A stretch of 64,000 bases of DNA from Amorphophallus konjac (GCA_022559845.1 CM040118.1:158864331-158928330), one strand, 5' to 3'; counted from the first letter of the stretch, positions 31,953 to 43,738 are shown. Notes: generated by a model not told the origin, from the letters alone. Made by a program: numbers and translations.

Positions 31953-34608
31953 CTAAAGCCCCGAAGGGGGTCAACGGCAAGGGCACTAACTGCTCCGATT
32001 TCAGCGCCAGCACCCGAGCCACCTTCGTGACGGCCTCCCGAATGTCCCTTAGATTGCAAGCGCACTCGATGTGGGACACGAACTCCACGGGCCCGGCTGA
32101 TCCGATCGCGTGACTGATGTGCCGCCTCCAGTCGTCGGTCACCGTGTCGGTAATGCTCCCGTCGGGGAGCGCCCGGTCCAACGAACCTCTACTTTGGAAG
32201 CTACAGTCGGCCAGGAACTGAGTCCACCAGCTCCGAGGTGCCTTTGGTCGAGGCACCTCCGCTTCGGTCATTGCTGCCGCCGTCACCACCTATTCCAGGG
32301 GCTTCAGTGCCCCTCCATTGCCTTAGCTCCTGGACGACGAGCCCCGACTCCTCTGGGGCCACTGCTCCACAATTCGCTCGATCTCTCGATGAATCCGAGC
32401 AACGCGGGTCCTCAGGTACCCCTCCTCCAGTGCAATCGGAGGCAGATCATCCCTCAGCAAGTGACTCTCCTCCGCCTTCCTGATCACGGAGGCCTTCTGC
32501 CAGTATAGATGGTTGTGCTTGAACCACCACCTAGCGTAGTGCATGTCGAATCGCCCTCGACATCCCTGTCCTGGCATCGGGAGTCGCTCGGACTCCCAGC
32601 GACAGTAAAAGTCCCACCATGCTGCTGCAAGTAGGTGGGTGTCCATGCCCCTGTACAGCCTACCTGTCAGAGGAAACTCTCGATTCGGTGGGATCCCCTG
32701 GTCATACCCGAAGTTCCTTGCAAACCGATACGGGTAGTACGGCTCCAAGGAACTCATCGTCAACCGGTGCAACATCAACACTGTCGATCGAGTGCTCAAA
32801 ACCCAGTCAGTCTGCGGCCCTGTATCTATCGCTCCCTGATTGGGGTGGGCGATGATCGCCCCTCCGCCTGAAACCCCCAAGAAGAGGCTGGAATCCCTCG
32901 CAGCACTGTCAAAAGGCAGTCCCTCCTCGCCCCGAGCGGGCAGGTAGCAAAGGGCTCTCCTGGCCCCCTCCAGATGTGCCTCTACGTCTCCGTTAGGCTG
33001 CCCAGTGAAGCTGAACAAAAGTGGTGCTGTCGAGTTCGCCACAGTCCCTCGCGTCACCAACCCCGGGAACAGCAGCCCGGCCCACACACTGAGATAATGG
33101 GTCGGCAGAAGTATACTCCTCTCTCTCGGTGCCGGGTGCGCAGCCAGAACTCCCAGTCCCTGATATATATTGGCGAGTGCAGCAGGAGCTAGAGCCAACT
33201 GCCTCCCCTCGGCTAACAAACAGGCTGGCCACAGCAGCTCGGCCCTCAACAGACCATCCTCTCCATGCGAGACCATAAATGTCGCCAACCAGTATGCCAA
33301 GTAGGCGGCAAGATATGTCACGTCCGGTAAGCCGTGGGGATTCCACCCCTCCCGTGGAGCATATATATATCGGGAGTACGTCCGAAACCGTAGCTCCACC
33401 TTAGTATATTCCTCCCACAGAGTCTGATCCCTGACGAATTCCTGATAGAAGCAAAAGGGTCCGTTGTAGAAATGGCGGACCCACACATTTAGCGGCACCC
33501 TCAGAGTCTGTGCGTCTCTGTCTCTCCCGGCTAGGGCTAGGTCCCTCCAGGTCTTCAGAAGATACCAGTAACTGTAAGGCACCCGGTATCGCCCTGTCCG
33601 TCAGTATGGCTATGGTGGAAGTCATCCAGTACCACCTCCTCATAACCTTCGCTGATGATCGGCAACCCAGAAATCCGGAATAGAGACCACAAGTCAAGGC
33701 TGGTCTCTCCCTCTGCTGTCGCCACCATGTTCCAAGTTGAAGTGCTCCAATAATCCCTGTAGTAGTTCGGTGTAGCACGGGTACGCATACAAAGCAGCAG
33801 TCACTGTGTACCGGATCCCAGCCCGGTCCAGCAGCACCCGGTAGTGGTGAACAATCCCTATCAGCCACTCAGTGGCACCCTGACGGTAGTAGTGTGACGA
33901 GATCACTACCCATTGACCGTACCAGCTGATGATGGTCTGCCGCATGACCCTATCCAGGATGCTGTGGTCGTCATAGCCTTCCTCAGCATACAGCAAGCCT
34001 GCAGGCTCCAGTACCAACCCAGCGGTCCTCTCTGTCTCTGTGTGATGGCGACCGTGCAAGTCCCAGGAAGCAGGGCCCAGCGGCCCAACTCTAACACCAG
34101 ACTGCTCTACTCCGCCAAAGAACCCCAGGCACTCAACACTGGGAAACCTACGCTGCCTCCAGTAGTCCTCAAAAAAGCTCAGGTAACTGTAAACTGCTAC
34201 ACCATGTAGGTTGTCCCTACCAATCAATATAGCCCGCTCAAGCCGATGATGGGCTCCCGGAATCTGGGTGTCACCCTCCTCCATGTAGGGAGGGACATAG
34301 CTCTTGAAAAACTCAAACATATGGTGATCCAAGGGGAACACCAAAGGATAACCCCCGCTCTGGTCATAGGTATACAGACCGCCTACTCCCGAGATCCGGG
34401 CCACCTCCACAGTCCCGACTCCAGCTGCCCTCTCACCAACGGGACCCTCAGCCACTATTGTATGCCCCGAATCCAGTTGCTCCACACTAGCCGCAGCAAC
34501 CACCGGCGGACCCAGAGGAGGCATCGGCCGCTCAGTTCGGCGCACCCAGTGGTCCTCCTCCCGAGCCACCCACCTCGGGACTCACCCATCTCTGCCAAAG
34601 CATGCCAT
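31953..34608 (-). pseudogene. Antisense gene exon 1: plant-mobile-domain-like region
   Basis: 885-codon exon. From about 33780 to 32350 it carries features of plant mobile domain proteins (MAIN/MAIL-like and their transposon relatives): LDLWSLFRISGLPIISEGYE, YWYLLKTWRDLALAGRDRD, YLAAYLAYWLATFMVSHGED, QLALAPAALANIYQGLGVLA. The role of the domain is uncertain; in host MAIN/MAIL1 it acts in silencing and genome stability. A frame change to frame 2 between about 33715 and 33590 and a return are needed to join the domain, and four stop-type defects show it is not functional here. The first in-frame ATG is 34606-34608, just after a CTTGCAG that could be an acceptor of an upstream 5'-UTR intron. Confidence 0.65.
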
Positions 34609-34784
34609 CGCTGCAAGACAGGGCACCCAGAAGAATAGTCAGTATACCAGAAGATCAGCATATACAGCATAATGAAATAAAAACACATGAAGTGTCAAAA
34701 TACAACTACAACAGCCTGGAACAGGGGTCTCATGGGCCGTACGCCCTCGTCTCCGTCTCCGATGCATGTCCCGTGGGGGGCATT
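34609..34784 (+). other. X region before right LTR with polypurine tract
   Basis: CCGTGGGGGGCATT (34771-34784) directly precedes the LTR start TGTTGTACCC and is the likely polypurine tract. On the minus strand the same stretch is the 5' flank of the antisense gene. Confidence 0.6.
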
Positions 34785-36249
34785 TGTTGTACCCGGACTA
34801 TTTCCCAGCAGAATAACAAGGAATAAGGGTTCGGGCATTTCCCCGAATACCTTCAAGGCACGTGTTATTTAGCCCTTTCTACAACCCTGCGGGTCCCTAC
34901 AAGGGTCCTGACCAGCTCGCCGTGACAGGCGGTGACATAAGCAACTGTCCGGGGTCAACCTCGGCCACTCACATACGGGCTTTGCCCTTATCCTACATGG
35001 CCGCCCGGGACCACTCGGGGGCACCCCGACGTTAAGCCGCGCCACGTGGCACCCAGTGAAAGGGCCGTGGGCCCACCCCTAGACACCTCTTTCAACCCTC
35101 CAAGGTCAATGGGAGAGCCAAGTAAGTCAACCATAGGTTCTGGAGGCCTGCAGCATGTGCGTACGGCTCACACACGTGTGTTCGGTATTTTCCCGAACAC
35201 CTTGTGGGCGCACATGTTCCAGGCTTTCCACACCAAACCACGGGCCACCCCGTGGTTCCAGCACACTAATTGGGTCCAGCAACGACCCCCCAGCAAGCCG
35301 GGGCCACCCCGACCCTCAGATACGTGGCAACGAGCAACTTAAATCTAGCACTCGGGTCAACCCGAGGCTACCCTGCCAACCCGCCGTGCAACGCGGCACG
35401 CAGCTTGAGACATGACTCACATCCCTGAGATGCCTCCCCTTAGCTCTCACGAGCTTCCATCTTTAACCCAAGGCCCACCTTGGGGCCCCTCGGCCAACTA
35501 CCCAAGTCGTTCGGCAATCCGGGGTGTGTCGGGCATTTACCTGAACACCTTACGAGCGACTACGACAACTCGAAGAACAACGGCCCCCACGGGCCCATCC
35601 CAATTTCTCGGAGCTTAACGTCCTTCAAAGGACGCTTGCAAAAGACACAAGGACACCCGGGGGCCATCCCTCGGGGTCACAACCGGCCCCGGGGCCAGTT
35701 CACCCCGGGGCGCGGCCGCGCGCCCCCAGGGAGGGCGAACACCCCGGGGGTCGCACCCCCTCTCCAGCCCGGTGGTCCCACGACCCCACTCAGCCTCAGT
35801 TTGTCCAGTTTGTGGTCCTACGACACGATTCGTGTGTCATACTAGTTCGCGAAGCCGACACGTGGACGGGGGAGCGCAAAGCGACAGCACGCGGGAACTC
35901 TGCAAGTCGACGCGCACACAAGCCTCCGCAAGCTTCCACGTATCCTCCCAGAGCTAGCTGTCCTTTTCTTCTTAGTTAATTTAGGAAGAAATAGGCCAAA
36001 AAATGAATTTTATAAGGTGGGGACCGCTCTCCATGCGCCAACCCGCCTAAACCCCCCCCCCCCCGGGGAGGGGTTTAGGTCCGCGTAAACCCCCTGGGGG
36101 GGTTTACGCGGACCAGCCCAGCCCCCTGGGCTGGTCCACGTAAACCCCTTCTATTCAAAAAAAAAATTGGTTTTTTAAAATTAAAAAAGACCAAAGCCAG
36201 CCCGCCTAAACCCCCCCCCCAGGTGGGGTTTAGGCAGACCAGCCTGGAC
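34785..36249 (+). mobile_element. X right LTR, segment 1
   Basis: Starts TGTTGTACCCGGAC after the polypurine tract. Three blocks with the inverted arms TTCGGgnATTTtCCCGAA and a following ACCTT occur at about 34828, 35179 and 35527, roughly 348 bp apart. From about 36040 there are GGTTTACGCGGACCAGCC and its inverse TGGTCCRCGTAAACC with long C and G runs. The segment is cut at 36249 by Z2; the last five bases, TGGAC, are the Z2 duplication. Confidence 0.72.
36245..36249. repeat. Target-site duplication TGGAC, left copy, element Z2
   Basis: TGGAC precedes TGATGCGGG at 36250 and is repeated at 42786-42790 after CCCATCA. Confidence 0.95.
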
Positions 36250-38351
36250 TGATGCGGGACGAGACCACGGACACGACAAGCTCGTGGCTGTCCCTTAACG
36301 AGGGAAGCGTCGGACGTGCGCGGTTGAGAAACCGGTAGTGAGCTAGGGTGGTCGGCTCTCACTTGTGCCCGGATCGGGTCACAGGACGGTAACGCTCTCT
36401 CTCGCAACAGCGGTGATATAAATATAAAGTGAGCTACGATCCTAGAACATGCTCTCTAGCAGTGGCATAAACAAGTATATAGAAAAATAAGCAAATGCCG
36501 AGTGTAGGGAGCGAGAACGATACCTCCACGCGCTCGGCGTGGGGAAGACGGACCCGGCCGAAACTCGTACTCCCGGAATAATAATACACAATATTACAGC
36601 AATACACGTCGCTGCCCACTCCACGCAGGGAGGTAAAGGGCTACACAATGGGGCCCGGGAGGACCGAATTCGGGTTGACGGGCGGCTTCTCGCGTTGATT
36701 CGGCAACACCCGAACTAGTGACGGTGGGGCCCACGTGCTGTCCGGAGGGGCCGTGTGGGACCCGATGGCACCGCTGTATTGGAGGATGCCTGGAAGGGCA
36801 CTCCCTGGAGTGGAGGCGCGCTGGTTCACCGGTCGGAGGCCGGGCGGCTCCGATCGGCGCCGGGCGGCTCCCGGTCGGAACAACCGGCCACGGATCTGCA
36901 GCTTCTGGGTTTCAGCACGCGTCCCGACGAGAACGGACGCGGCGATCAGCTTCGATGTCGGATCGACACGAAACTGGCGCCTTTGGAAAGCTAACTTCAA
37001 ATACTTCAACTTAGGCCTGGAGATCAGACCGGGATCTGCACGGATCTTGGCTTTAATGAATTTTTGAGTTGTTGTTGTAGAGTGACCGGATTCTCTGATC
37101 TACAGAGAACTTGTCTGAGAACTACCTTTGACCGATATGTGAACGTCCGAATCTGAAGTGGTGATATTCAGAAAAGTTGTAGGAAATCAAGCTAGGAAAA
37201 TGTACATAGTTTTTATGAAAGGTTTGGAGGTAACTGTGATTTTTTCTGATTTTTGAACTGGAAGGTGGTCGGATCTAGGAATTAGCTGAAAACACTGTAG
37301 CAGTGATAGAGCAAGAATTTTGAAAAATGGATAGAGGGTGGAACAAAAATCAAGAAAAATGGTGGATATAGGGGATGATGGAAAAAATGCCCAGTAAAAT
37401 TGGGAACCCCAAAAAAAATCAAAAAGAAGGTTGGAGATGAGAAACTCAGAGCTACTGTCACTGTAGACAGAGACAGGACAGATCTGGGAGTGATTGATGA
37501 CCGAAATTGAAAAATTATCAAACGAAGGATTTTCGACCTGAATTTGTTTGTGAATGATGGGATGGAAGATAGGAACACACCATAAAAATTACAAACTACG
37601 AAGAGGCCGTGGCTGGTAGCAGGATTTTCGTGAAGACACCTCTGTCCAGCAGGACAGAAAACCGAAGACGGATTCGCGGCGGCTCGAAGGCGGCACGAAC
37701 GGCGGCGGCGGCGGCACAGATGAAGATCAGAGGTTGAGAGGGGGAGATAGAAGATTGATACACTCTAGAACTGGAGGTTTAAGGAGAGGAAACAAGGGGG
37801 AGAGGGCTGGGGGCGCAAGAGCCTTCTTGGCATTCAATAAAATTTCTAATTTTTTATTAATTTTCACATGAAAATACATGGTTTTATATGCTTCCAACCA
37901 AATCTAACCTCCACCCTTAGATCTAGGGATGTGAGATGGATGGTCTGGATTGCATGCCACCAATCACATAAAAAATAAAATTAATATATAAGGGGGGGCG
38001 GCCTATTGACCAAGAATGGCAAGGGGGACAAGTTTGACATGGTAGGTAGCCTACCATGGAAATTCTTACCCCCTTGTCTACCCATGTGGCATATGACTAG
38101 TCCAACCTTCTAGATGTCCACCTAGGATAGTTGACCAGCCCCACAAGGTGACATGGACCAATGGGAGAGGGTTGAGGGCCCCCTTGATGGTCCTACTGAC
38201 AAATTACATAGAAACCCACACAATCCGTGGGAATGACGCATTGGCTTATAAAGCCGTACAATTGCGCATATACTTTCCCAAGGATATAAACACAAACTAA
38301 AAGGACATAAATGTAAAAGTAAATGTACATGCTCGGCGTCGATTCTCATCA
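36250..38351 (-). repeat. Z2 left LTR (3' LTR)
   Basis: 2102 bp, TGATGCGGG...TCTCATCA. Collinear with 40694-42785 and with Z1 18690-20773. The TATA-like TATAAAA (minus) is at 37882-37888. Confidence 0.93.
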
Positions 38352-38790
38352 ACTCTCCCCGGGTGGGAGGAATTCGACCCTGTCGAGTAGGGGTATGGGT
38401 GCTCGGGTACTCCGGCGGATCCGTCACCGTGCCAAGTAACGTGGGTATACTCCACTCCAAGTGACCGTCACCTGCTCATTCCATATATACTCGATATGCA
38501 CAAGCTGCTATGGGCTAAAGGTGGACACTCCGGGTGGGGCACTCTCAAAAGGGGAGGTGGCGGCTCGAAGACTCACTAGGAATCACCGCTGAGTCCCTGT
38601 AGGTGACTAGATCCGGGTGCAGATATGGAACCGATCCCATACTCATCGAGTAAATCCAATCGCCTCTTACTCATAAGAGAATGACAACGAGTTGACACAA
38701 GACACATGCAGACTCACCATGTACTAACACACATATGCAAATCACACAAATAAGAAACAGACTCATGCATGACTCTAGACAAATCTATGG
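38352..38790 (-). other. Z2 polypurine tract and 3' untranslated region
   Basis: Matches Z1 16357-16806 well; the tract CCCGGGGAGAGT abuts the LTR. No gene. Confidence 0.6.
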
Positions 38791-40389
38791 TTAGTCCGAC
38801 CCGTACATGGATGACGGCGGGCTAGGACACCCGAATGTGTGCCATGCATGCATTTGACGTAACCGGAGGTTGACATCATGGGGAACCCCTAGACATCCTA
38901 CGATGCACCAATCATGGACATTGGGCTTGGATGTTGGAAGTCCGGGAGGTGCGGGTGGTTTAGATGGATCGGGGAAACCAAAGTTTTCATTACCCCCGAA
39001 TGAAGGTTCGGACCTATGACTATGTGGAGGTTGCTTGGCCCGAGTGGAAAAGGCTTGATAGTGAACACCGCGGAGGAAGTGGAGTGAAGATGGCGGCTCA
39101 GGAGATTCACTAGTGAGGGGATCAAAAGGGTCGAAGAAGGTATGACCCCGTGAGATGGGTTCCAACATGACATGGTCCCAAGTTTGGAATTCATAATCAC
39201 CGCCATACATTATGATCGGTGGGATGACGGACATGTGTAGGAAATAAGATTCCTCCCTTGGGCAAAAGGGAACGAAGTCGGACTCGGCCGGCATCGGGAG
39301 GAGTAGAAGAATCTCCGTGGTGACACACCCCATGGTGCACACGGAGGTAATGGACCCTAAGGCCGGATGGGTGAAGCTAAGACTAGCGGGTTGGTCAAAG
39401 CCTCGGGCCAAAAGATGCGTCAACTTCCATTGTGAATCTAATCCCATGACAAGATCGTCTAACGTGTCAACATGGTGACTAGATCGAAATGTGGTATGGA
39501 AGGAGTTGATCGGCACTAAAGGTAGGGTGGGGTCCATGGATGAGAAGGGAGGTGGGACCAAGCCATCCTTGAGCCAACTAAGAAGTGGCTCGGCTATGTA
39601 AAGTGTTCCCGTAAGAAACACGGGTGGCTCGGGCTTTGGTAGCTCCAAAGAAGAAGGTTCCGAATAGAGCTCGGAAGGAGAGGGTGGTGATGGAGCACCT
39701 ACGAGAGGTAAAGAAGCACTTATCGTGTCCAACAAATCTGAAATCATTTTCTTGAATTCCTCAAAGGAGCGGGTTGGAGTAGAGACCTTGGGGCGGACTC
39801 GCTCCTCGTCCCTCGGCCTAGGTGTGGTCCTAGGCTCGGGTATAAGCGGGGCTTCCACTTAGTTGGAGGTACTTGAGTGGGTTGGGATGGGGGTGCTAAG
39901 GGGAGGCTGGTTGGAGGTGACTGGGCGGGCCACTAGATTGGGGTCGCCTGGGTGGGCTTGGATGGCGGTGAAGGGGTGGGATTGGGTAGAGGTGTGGCCC
40001 ACTTGATTGTGGGTGAGTTGGTGGGGTTGGTGAGTGGTATGACCTCCGTGGTTGGAGGTAGGTGGGCGGGGAACGTAGGCCCTCCTAAGCGCTCTCTTCA
40101 TTTCCCACCATGACTCGATGGGCCTTAGATTCCTATCCTCCCTCCAATATTTGATGTTCCTCCAAGTTGCGGCGGCTTCACCAAAAAGTCACCTTTTGGC
40201 AACATCGACTTGCATGGGCCGATACATAATGTACACCTCGAAGTAATCGTCCATAATGGCTTCCTATTCTAGGTAGACACTCGGGTCATCGGACCCGTAG
40301 AAGTCCCGGGTTTCGGGCCTCGTGGGATGGTTCGGGTGGTCCTTCCATTTGAGATAGTATCTCCACCATCTGGGTGTTTGGGAATCCAT
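38791..40389 (-). pseudogene. Z2 gag-derived ORF: partial gag domain fused to unrelated C-terminal region
   Basis: ATG at 40387-40389, one frame to 38791 (533 codons) with TAG 40264-40266, TGA 40189-40191 and TAA 39859-39861. The first 100 codons match the Z1 gag domain (YGSDDPSVYLE, then EAIMDDYFEVY, ATWRNIKYWRE, WWEMKRALRRAYVP against Z1 YLDWEAGMDRYFEW, YWRNMENLL). Then it departs: a His/Pro/Thr-rich linker and 355 open codons that lack the zinc knuckle and resemble nothing I know (WDHVMLEPISRGHTFFDPFD, WCIVGCLGVPHDVNLRL). The apparent start at 39858 is GTG right after the stop and not a real start. Confidence 0.7.
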
Positions 40390-40488
40390 GGGGATTAGGG
40401 ACTAGTGGGTGGGTATGTCGACACTAGTAGATGAACCACCTAGACAATGGACTACAACCCTAAACATGACGACCAAGACTCGGTACGT

Positions 40489-40581
40489 GGCGGAGATAAG
40501 TGATCCGAAGATCACTCGCGCAAGTGTGCGACCTTCCCGATAGGCGTAGCCTAACGTTCGGACAACACCTTTTGATATACC
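40489..40581 (-). other. Conserved leader module in Z2
   Basis: Same block as in T and Z1, GGCGGAGATAAGTGATCC to TTTTGATATACC, between PBS and gag start. Confidence 0.75.
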
Positions 40582-40678
40582 GAACAATGGTATGCAAATG
40601 CAACACCTAAGACCGACTTGACTTACATAACTAGACTTAAATGACACTCTTTTTTTTTGACACCCTAGACTCAACCTC

Positions 40679-40690
40679 GCTCTGATACCA
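40679..40690 (-). other. Z2 primer-binding site (initiator tRNA-Met)
   Basis: TGGTATCAGAGC on the minus strand, three bases from the 5' LTR end at 40694. Confidence 0.9.
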
Positions 40691-40693
40691 AAT

Positions 40694-42785
40694 TGATGCG
40701 GGATGAGACCACGGACACGACAAGCTCGTGACTGTACCTTAACGAGGGAAGCATCGGACGTGCGCGGTTGAGAAACCGGCAGTGAGCTAGGGTAGTCGGC
40801 TCTCACTTGTGCCCGGATCGGGTCACGGGACGGTAACGCTCTCTCTCGCAGTAGCGGTGATATAAATATAAAGTGAACTACGATCCTAGAACATGCTCTC
40901 TAGCAGTGGCATAAACAAGTATATAAGAAAATAAGCAAATACCGAGTGTAAGGAGCGAGAACGATACCTCCACGCGCTCGGCGTGGGGAAGACGGACCCG
41001 GCCGAAACTCGTACTCTCGGAACAATAATACACAATATTACAGCAATACACGTCGCTGCCCACTCCACGCAGGGAGGTAAAGGGCTACACAATGGGGCCC
41101 GGGAGGACCGAATTTGGGTTGACGGGCGGCTTCTCGCGTTGATTCGGCAACACCCAAACTAGTGACGGTGGGGCCCATGTGCTGTCCGGAGGGGCCGTGT
41201 GGGACTCGATGGCACCGCTGTAGTGGAGGATGCCTAGAAGGGCACTCCCTGGAGTGGAGGCGCACTGGTTCACCGGCCGGAGGCCGGGCGGCTCCGATCG
41301 GCACCGGTCGGAACAACCGGCCACGGATCTGCAGCTTCTGGGTTTCAGCGCGCGTCCCGGCGAGAACGGACGCGGCGATCAGCCTCGATGTCAGATCGAC
41401 ACGAAACTGGCGCCTTTGGAAAGCTAACTTCAAATACTTCAACTTAGGCCTAGAGATCAGACCGGCATCTGCACGGATCTTGGCTTTAATGAATTTTTGA
41501 GTTGCTATTGTAGAGTGGCCGGATTCTCAGATCTGCAGAGAACTTGTCTGAGAACTGCCTTTGACCGATATGTGAACGTCCGAATCTGAAGTGGTGGTAT
41601 TCAGCAAAGTTGTAGGAAATCAAGTTAGGAAAACGGACATAGTTTTTATGAAAGGTTTGGAGGTGGCTGGGATTTGTTCTGATGTTTGAACTGGAAGGTG
41701 GTCGGATCTGAGAATTAGCTGAAAACACTGTAGCAGAGATAGAACATGAATTTTGAAAAATGGATAGAGGGCGGATCAAAAATAAAGAAAAATGGTGGAT
41801 GTAGGGGATGATGGACAGAACGCCCAGTAAAATTGGGACCCCCAACAAAAATCAAAAAGATAGTCGGAGATGGGAAACTCAGAGCTACTGTCACTGTAGA
41901 CAGAGACAGGATAGATCTGGGAGTGATTGAAGACTAAAATTGCAAAAATATCAAACGAAGGATTTTCGACCTTAATTTTTTTGTGGATGATGGGATGGAA
42001 GATAGGAACACACCATAAAAATTACAAACCACGAAGAGGCCGTGGCTGGTAGCAGGATTTTTGTGAAGACACCGCTGTCCAACAGGACATAAAATCGAAG
42101 ACGGATTCGCTGCGGCTCGAAGGCGGCACGAACGGCGGCGGCGGTGGCACAGATGAAGATCATAGGTTGAGAAGGGGAGATATAAGATTGATACACTCTA
42201 GAACTGGAGTTTTGAGGAGAGGAAACCAGGGAGAGAGGGCTGGGGGTGCAAGAGCCTTTTTGGCATTCAACAAAATTTCTGATTTTTCATTAATTTTCAC
42301 ATGAAAATACATGGTTTTATATGCTTCCAACCAAATCTAACCTCCACCCTTAGATCTAGGGATGTGAGATGGATGGTCTGGATTGCATGCCACCAATCAC
42401 ACAAAAAATAAAATTAATATATAAGGGGGGGGGGGCCTATTGACCAAGAATGGCAAGGGGGACAAGTTTGACATGGTAGGTAGCCTACCATGGAAATTCT
42501 TACCCCCTTGTCTACCCATGTGGCATATGACTAGTCCAACCTTCTAGATGTCCACCTAGGATCGTTGACCAGCCCCACATGGTGACATGGACCAATGGGA
42601 GAGGGCTGAGGGCCCCCTTGATGGTCCTACTGACAAATTACATAGAAACCCACACAATCCGTGGGAATGACGCATTGGCTTATAAAGCCGTACAATTGCG
42701 CATATACTTTCCCAAGGATATAAACACAAACTAAAAGGACATAAATGCAAAAGTAAATGTACATGCTCGGCGTCGATTCCCATCA
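40694..42785 (-). repeat. Z2 right LTR (5' LTR)
   Basis: 2092 bp, followed by the TGGAC duplication at 42786-42790. TATAAAA (minus) at 42315-42321 is the likely promoter core. Confidence 0.93.
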
Positions 42786-42819
42786 TGGACCCCCCAGGCT
42801 GGTCCGCCTAAACCCCCAG
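42786..42819 (+). mobile_element. X right LTR, segment 2 (between Z2 and S2)
   Basis: Short piece beginning with the Z2 duplication and continuing CCCCCAGGCTGGTCCGCC, which completes the inverted repeat interrupted at 36249. The sequence then runs into G/A-rich bases shared with the edge of S3 and the S2 duplication. Confidence 0.75.
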
Positions 42820-42824
42820 GGGGA
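42820..42824. repeat. Target-site duplication GGGGA, left copy, element S2
   Basis: GGGGA precedes TGAAGTCCC at 42825 and is repeated at 55875-55879 after TCCAACA. Confidence 0.93.
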
Positions 42825-42988
42825 TGAAGTCCCGCAATCAATGGCACCCAAGAGGGGGGGTGAATTGGGTGAAAACAAAATTTTAACCGAACTAAACTCA
42901 ATTTTACGATTATGTGAGGACACAATGAACCAAGAGCATGATAAACTAGATCTATCAAAATTAATCACTACAATAACCCTTGATACTA

Positions 42989-43083
42989 GGCGGAGTTAAC
43001 AGATCCGTAGATTCACTCGTGCAAACTGTTATCTTTCCGGCAAGAATAACCTTGTCGGTCTGAGTCCAGCTTTTGATATACCG
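42989..43083 (-). other. Diverged copy of the leader module in S2 left LTR
   Basis: GGCGGAGTTAACAGATCCG ... TTTTGATATACCG, the same order of blocks as in T, Z1 and Z2 (GATCCGnAGAT, CACTCGTGCAA, CTTTCCGG, CTTTTGATATACCG), but with different intervening bases. In the sense direction CAGACCG can pair with CGG-A-TCTG and TAACAG with CTGTTA. Also in the right LTR at about 54600-54692. Confidence 0.65.
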
Positions 43084-43354
43084 AAGGATCTATTTGAAAG
43101 AAATCACATAATCTAGATCTACAAGCATGCAAGAAGGGGGATAGGAGATAAGGAACAAAACCACAAAGAGACAACGATTTTAAGGTGGTTCGGATGCCAC
43201 AATGGCAACCTACGTCCACCCCTCACCGACAGTGAGGATCCACACACTATCTTGTAAAGTGTTACAAGATCAGACACACACACACATACACTGGGAAAGA
43301 GAGCTCCCACGAAGGTGTAAGAACACCTTAACACACACAGAACTACAACGGATT

Positions 43355-43355
<1 letters not shown>

Positions 43356-43432
<77 letters not shown>
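43356..43432. repeat. (AC)n microsatellite in S2 left LTR
   Basis: About 38 uninterrupted AC units. The same site in the right LTR (54963-54986) has about 12, interrupted by T. This explains most of the 60-bp length difference of the LTRs. ORFs reading Thr-His or Val-Cys repeats come from it. Confidence 0.95.
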
Positions 43433-43435
<3 letters not shown>

Positions 43436-43738
43436 TCTAGGAAGATCCACATACACTGAAATGTTTAACGATTACAAGAATCACAAATGAAGCTCAAGAG
43501 AAAATCTGAAATTAGAACACAAGAGAAGAATCTTGATTTGCTCCCCCTTAGTGGATGACGAATGCTTTGGATGTAGCTTGATCCCTTGGATTGATCTTCA
43601 CTTGAATGGATGAAGAATGATGAAGAACTCTTCTCGAAGCACTGTTCACGTCTACAGTGCTAGCTCCCTTCTCTTCCTCTTTGATAGCTTCCTTGATCCA
43701 CCTTGAGCCTTAGGGTTTTCTTAACCCTCTTGTATATG

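Larger units (their letters stand above)
29404..34608 (-). pseudogene. X antisense gene: nine exons, plant-mobile-domain-like protein with coiled-coil tail
   Basis: Minus-strand gene inside X, opposite to the element, ending 177 bp short of the right LTR. Exons by GT-AG rule: 34608-31953, 31853-31683, 31596-31411, 31332-31231, 31133-30894, 30808-30665, 30573-30412, 30328-30119, 30029-29404. Donors read GTAAG, GTATG, GTGAG or GTATA, and acceptors end in AG after T-rich tracts. Every intron is in phase 1 and internal exons are multiples of three (171, 186, 102, 240, 144, 162, 210 bp). About 1498 codons in all. Defects: TGA 34582-34584, two offsetting frameshifts near 33715 and 33590, TAA 32323-32325, TAG 32290-32292, TAG 31099-31101, TAA 29761-29763. 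Antisense ORFs at this place are known in Tat-lineage elements such as Grande; a spliced gene of this size is the inference here. Confidence 0.72.
36250..42785 (-). mobile_element. Element Z2: complete gag-only gypsy element with altered gag
   Basis: 6.5-kb element with both LTRs, duplication TGGAC, PBS and leader module, but an internal region of only 2.3 kb and no pol. LTRs differ by about 5 % over the first 190 bases, so it is older than T. It interrupts the right LTR of X. Same family as Z1. Confidence 0.93.

Noticed and set aside
29404..34608. Antisense gene as an ordinary host gene
   Set aside because: It ends just before the X polypurine tract and LTR and lies in the place known for Tat antisense ORFs; it is heavily damaged. 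A captured host gene cannot be fully excluded.
39858..40101. ORF start at 39858 as a separate gene start
   Set aside because: The codon is GTG immediately after an in-frame TAA; the same frame continues upstream to the gag ATG at 40389.
43202..43459. ORFs of Thr-His or Val-Cys runs (also 60229-60672)
   Set aside because: Produced by AC/TG dinucleotide repeats.
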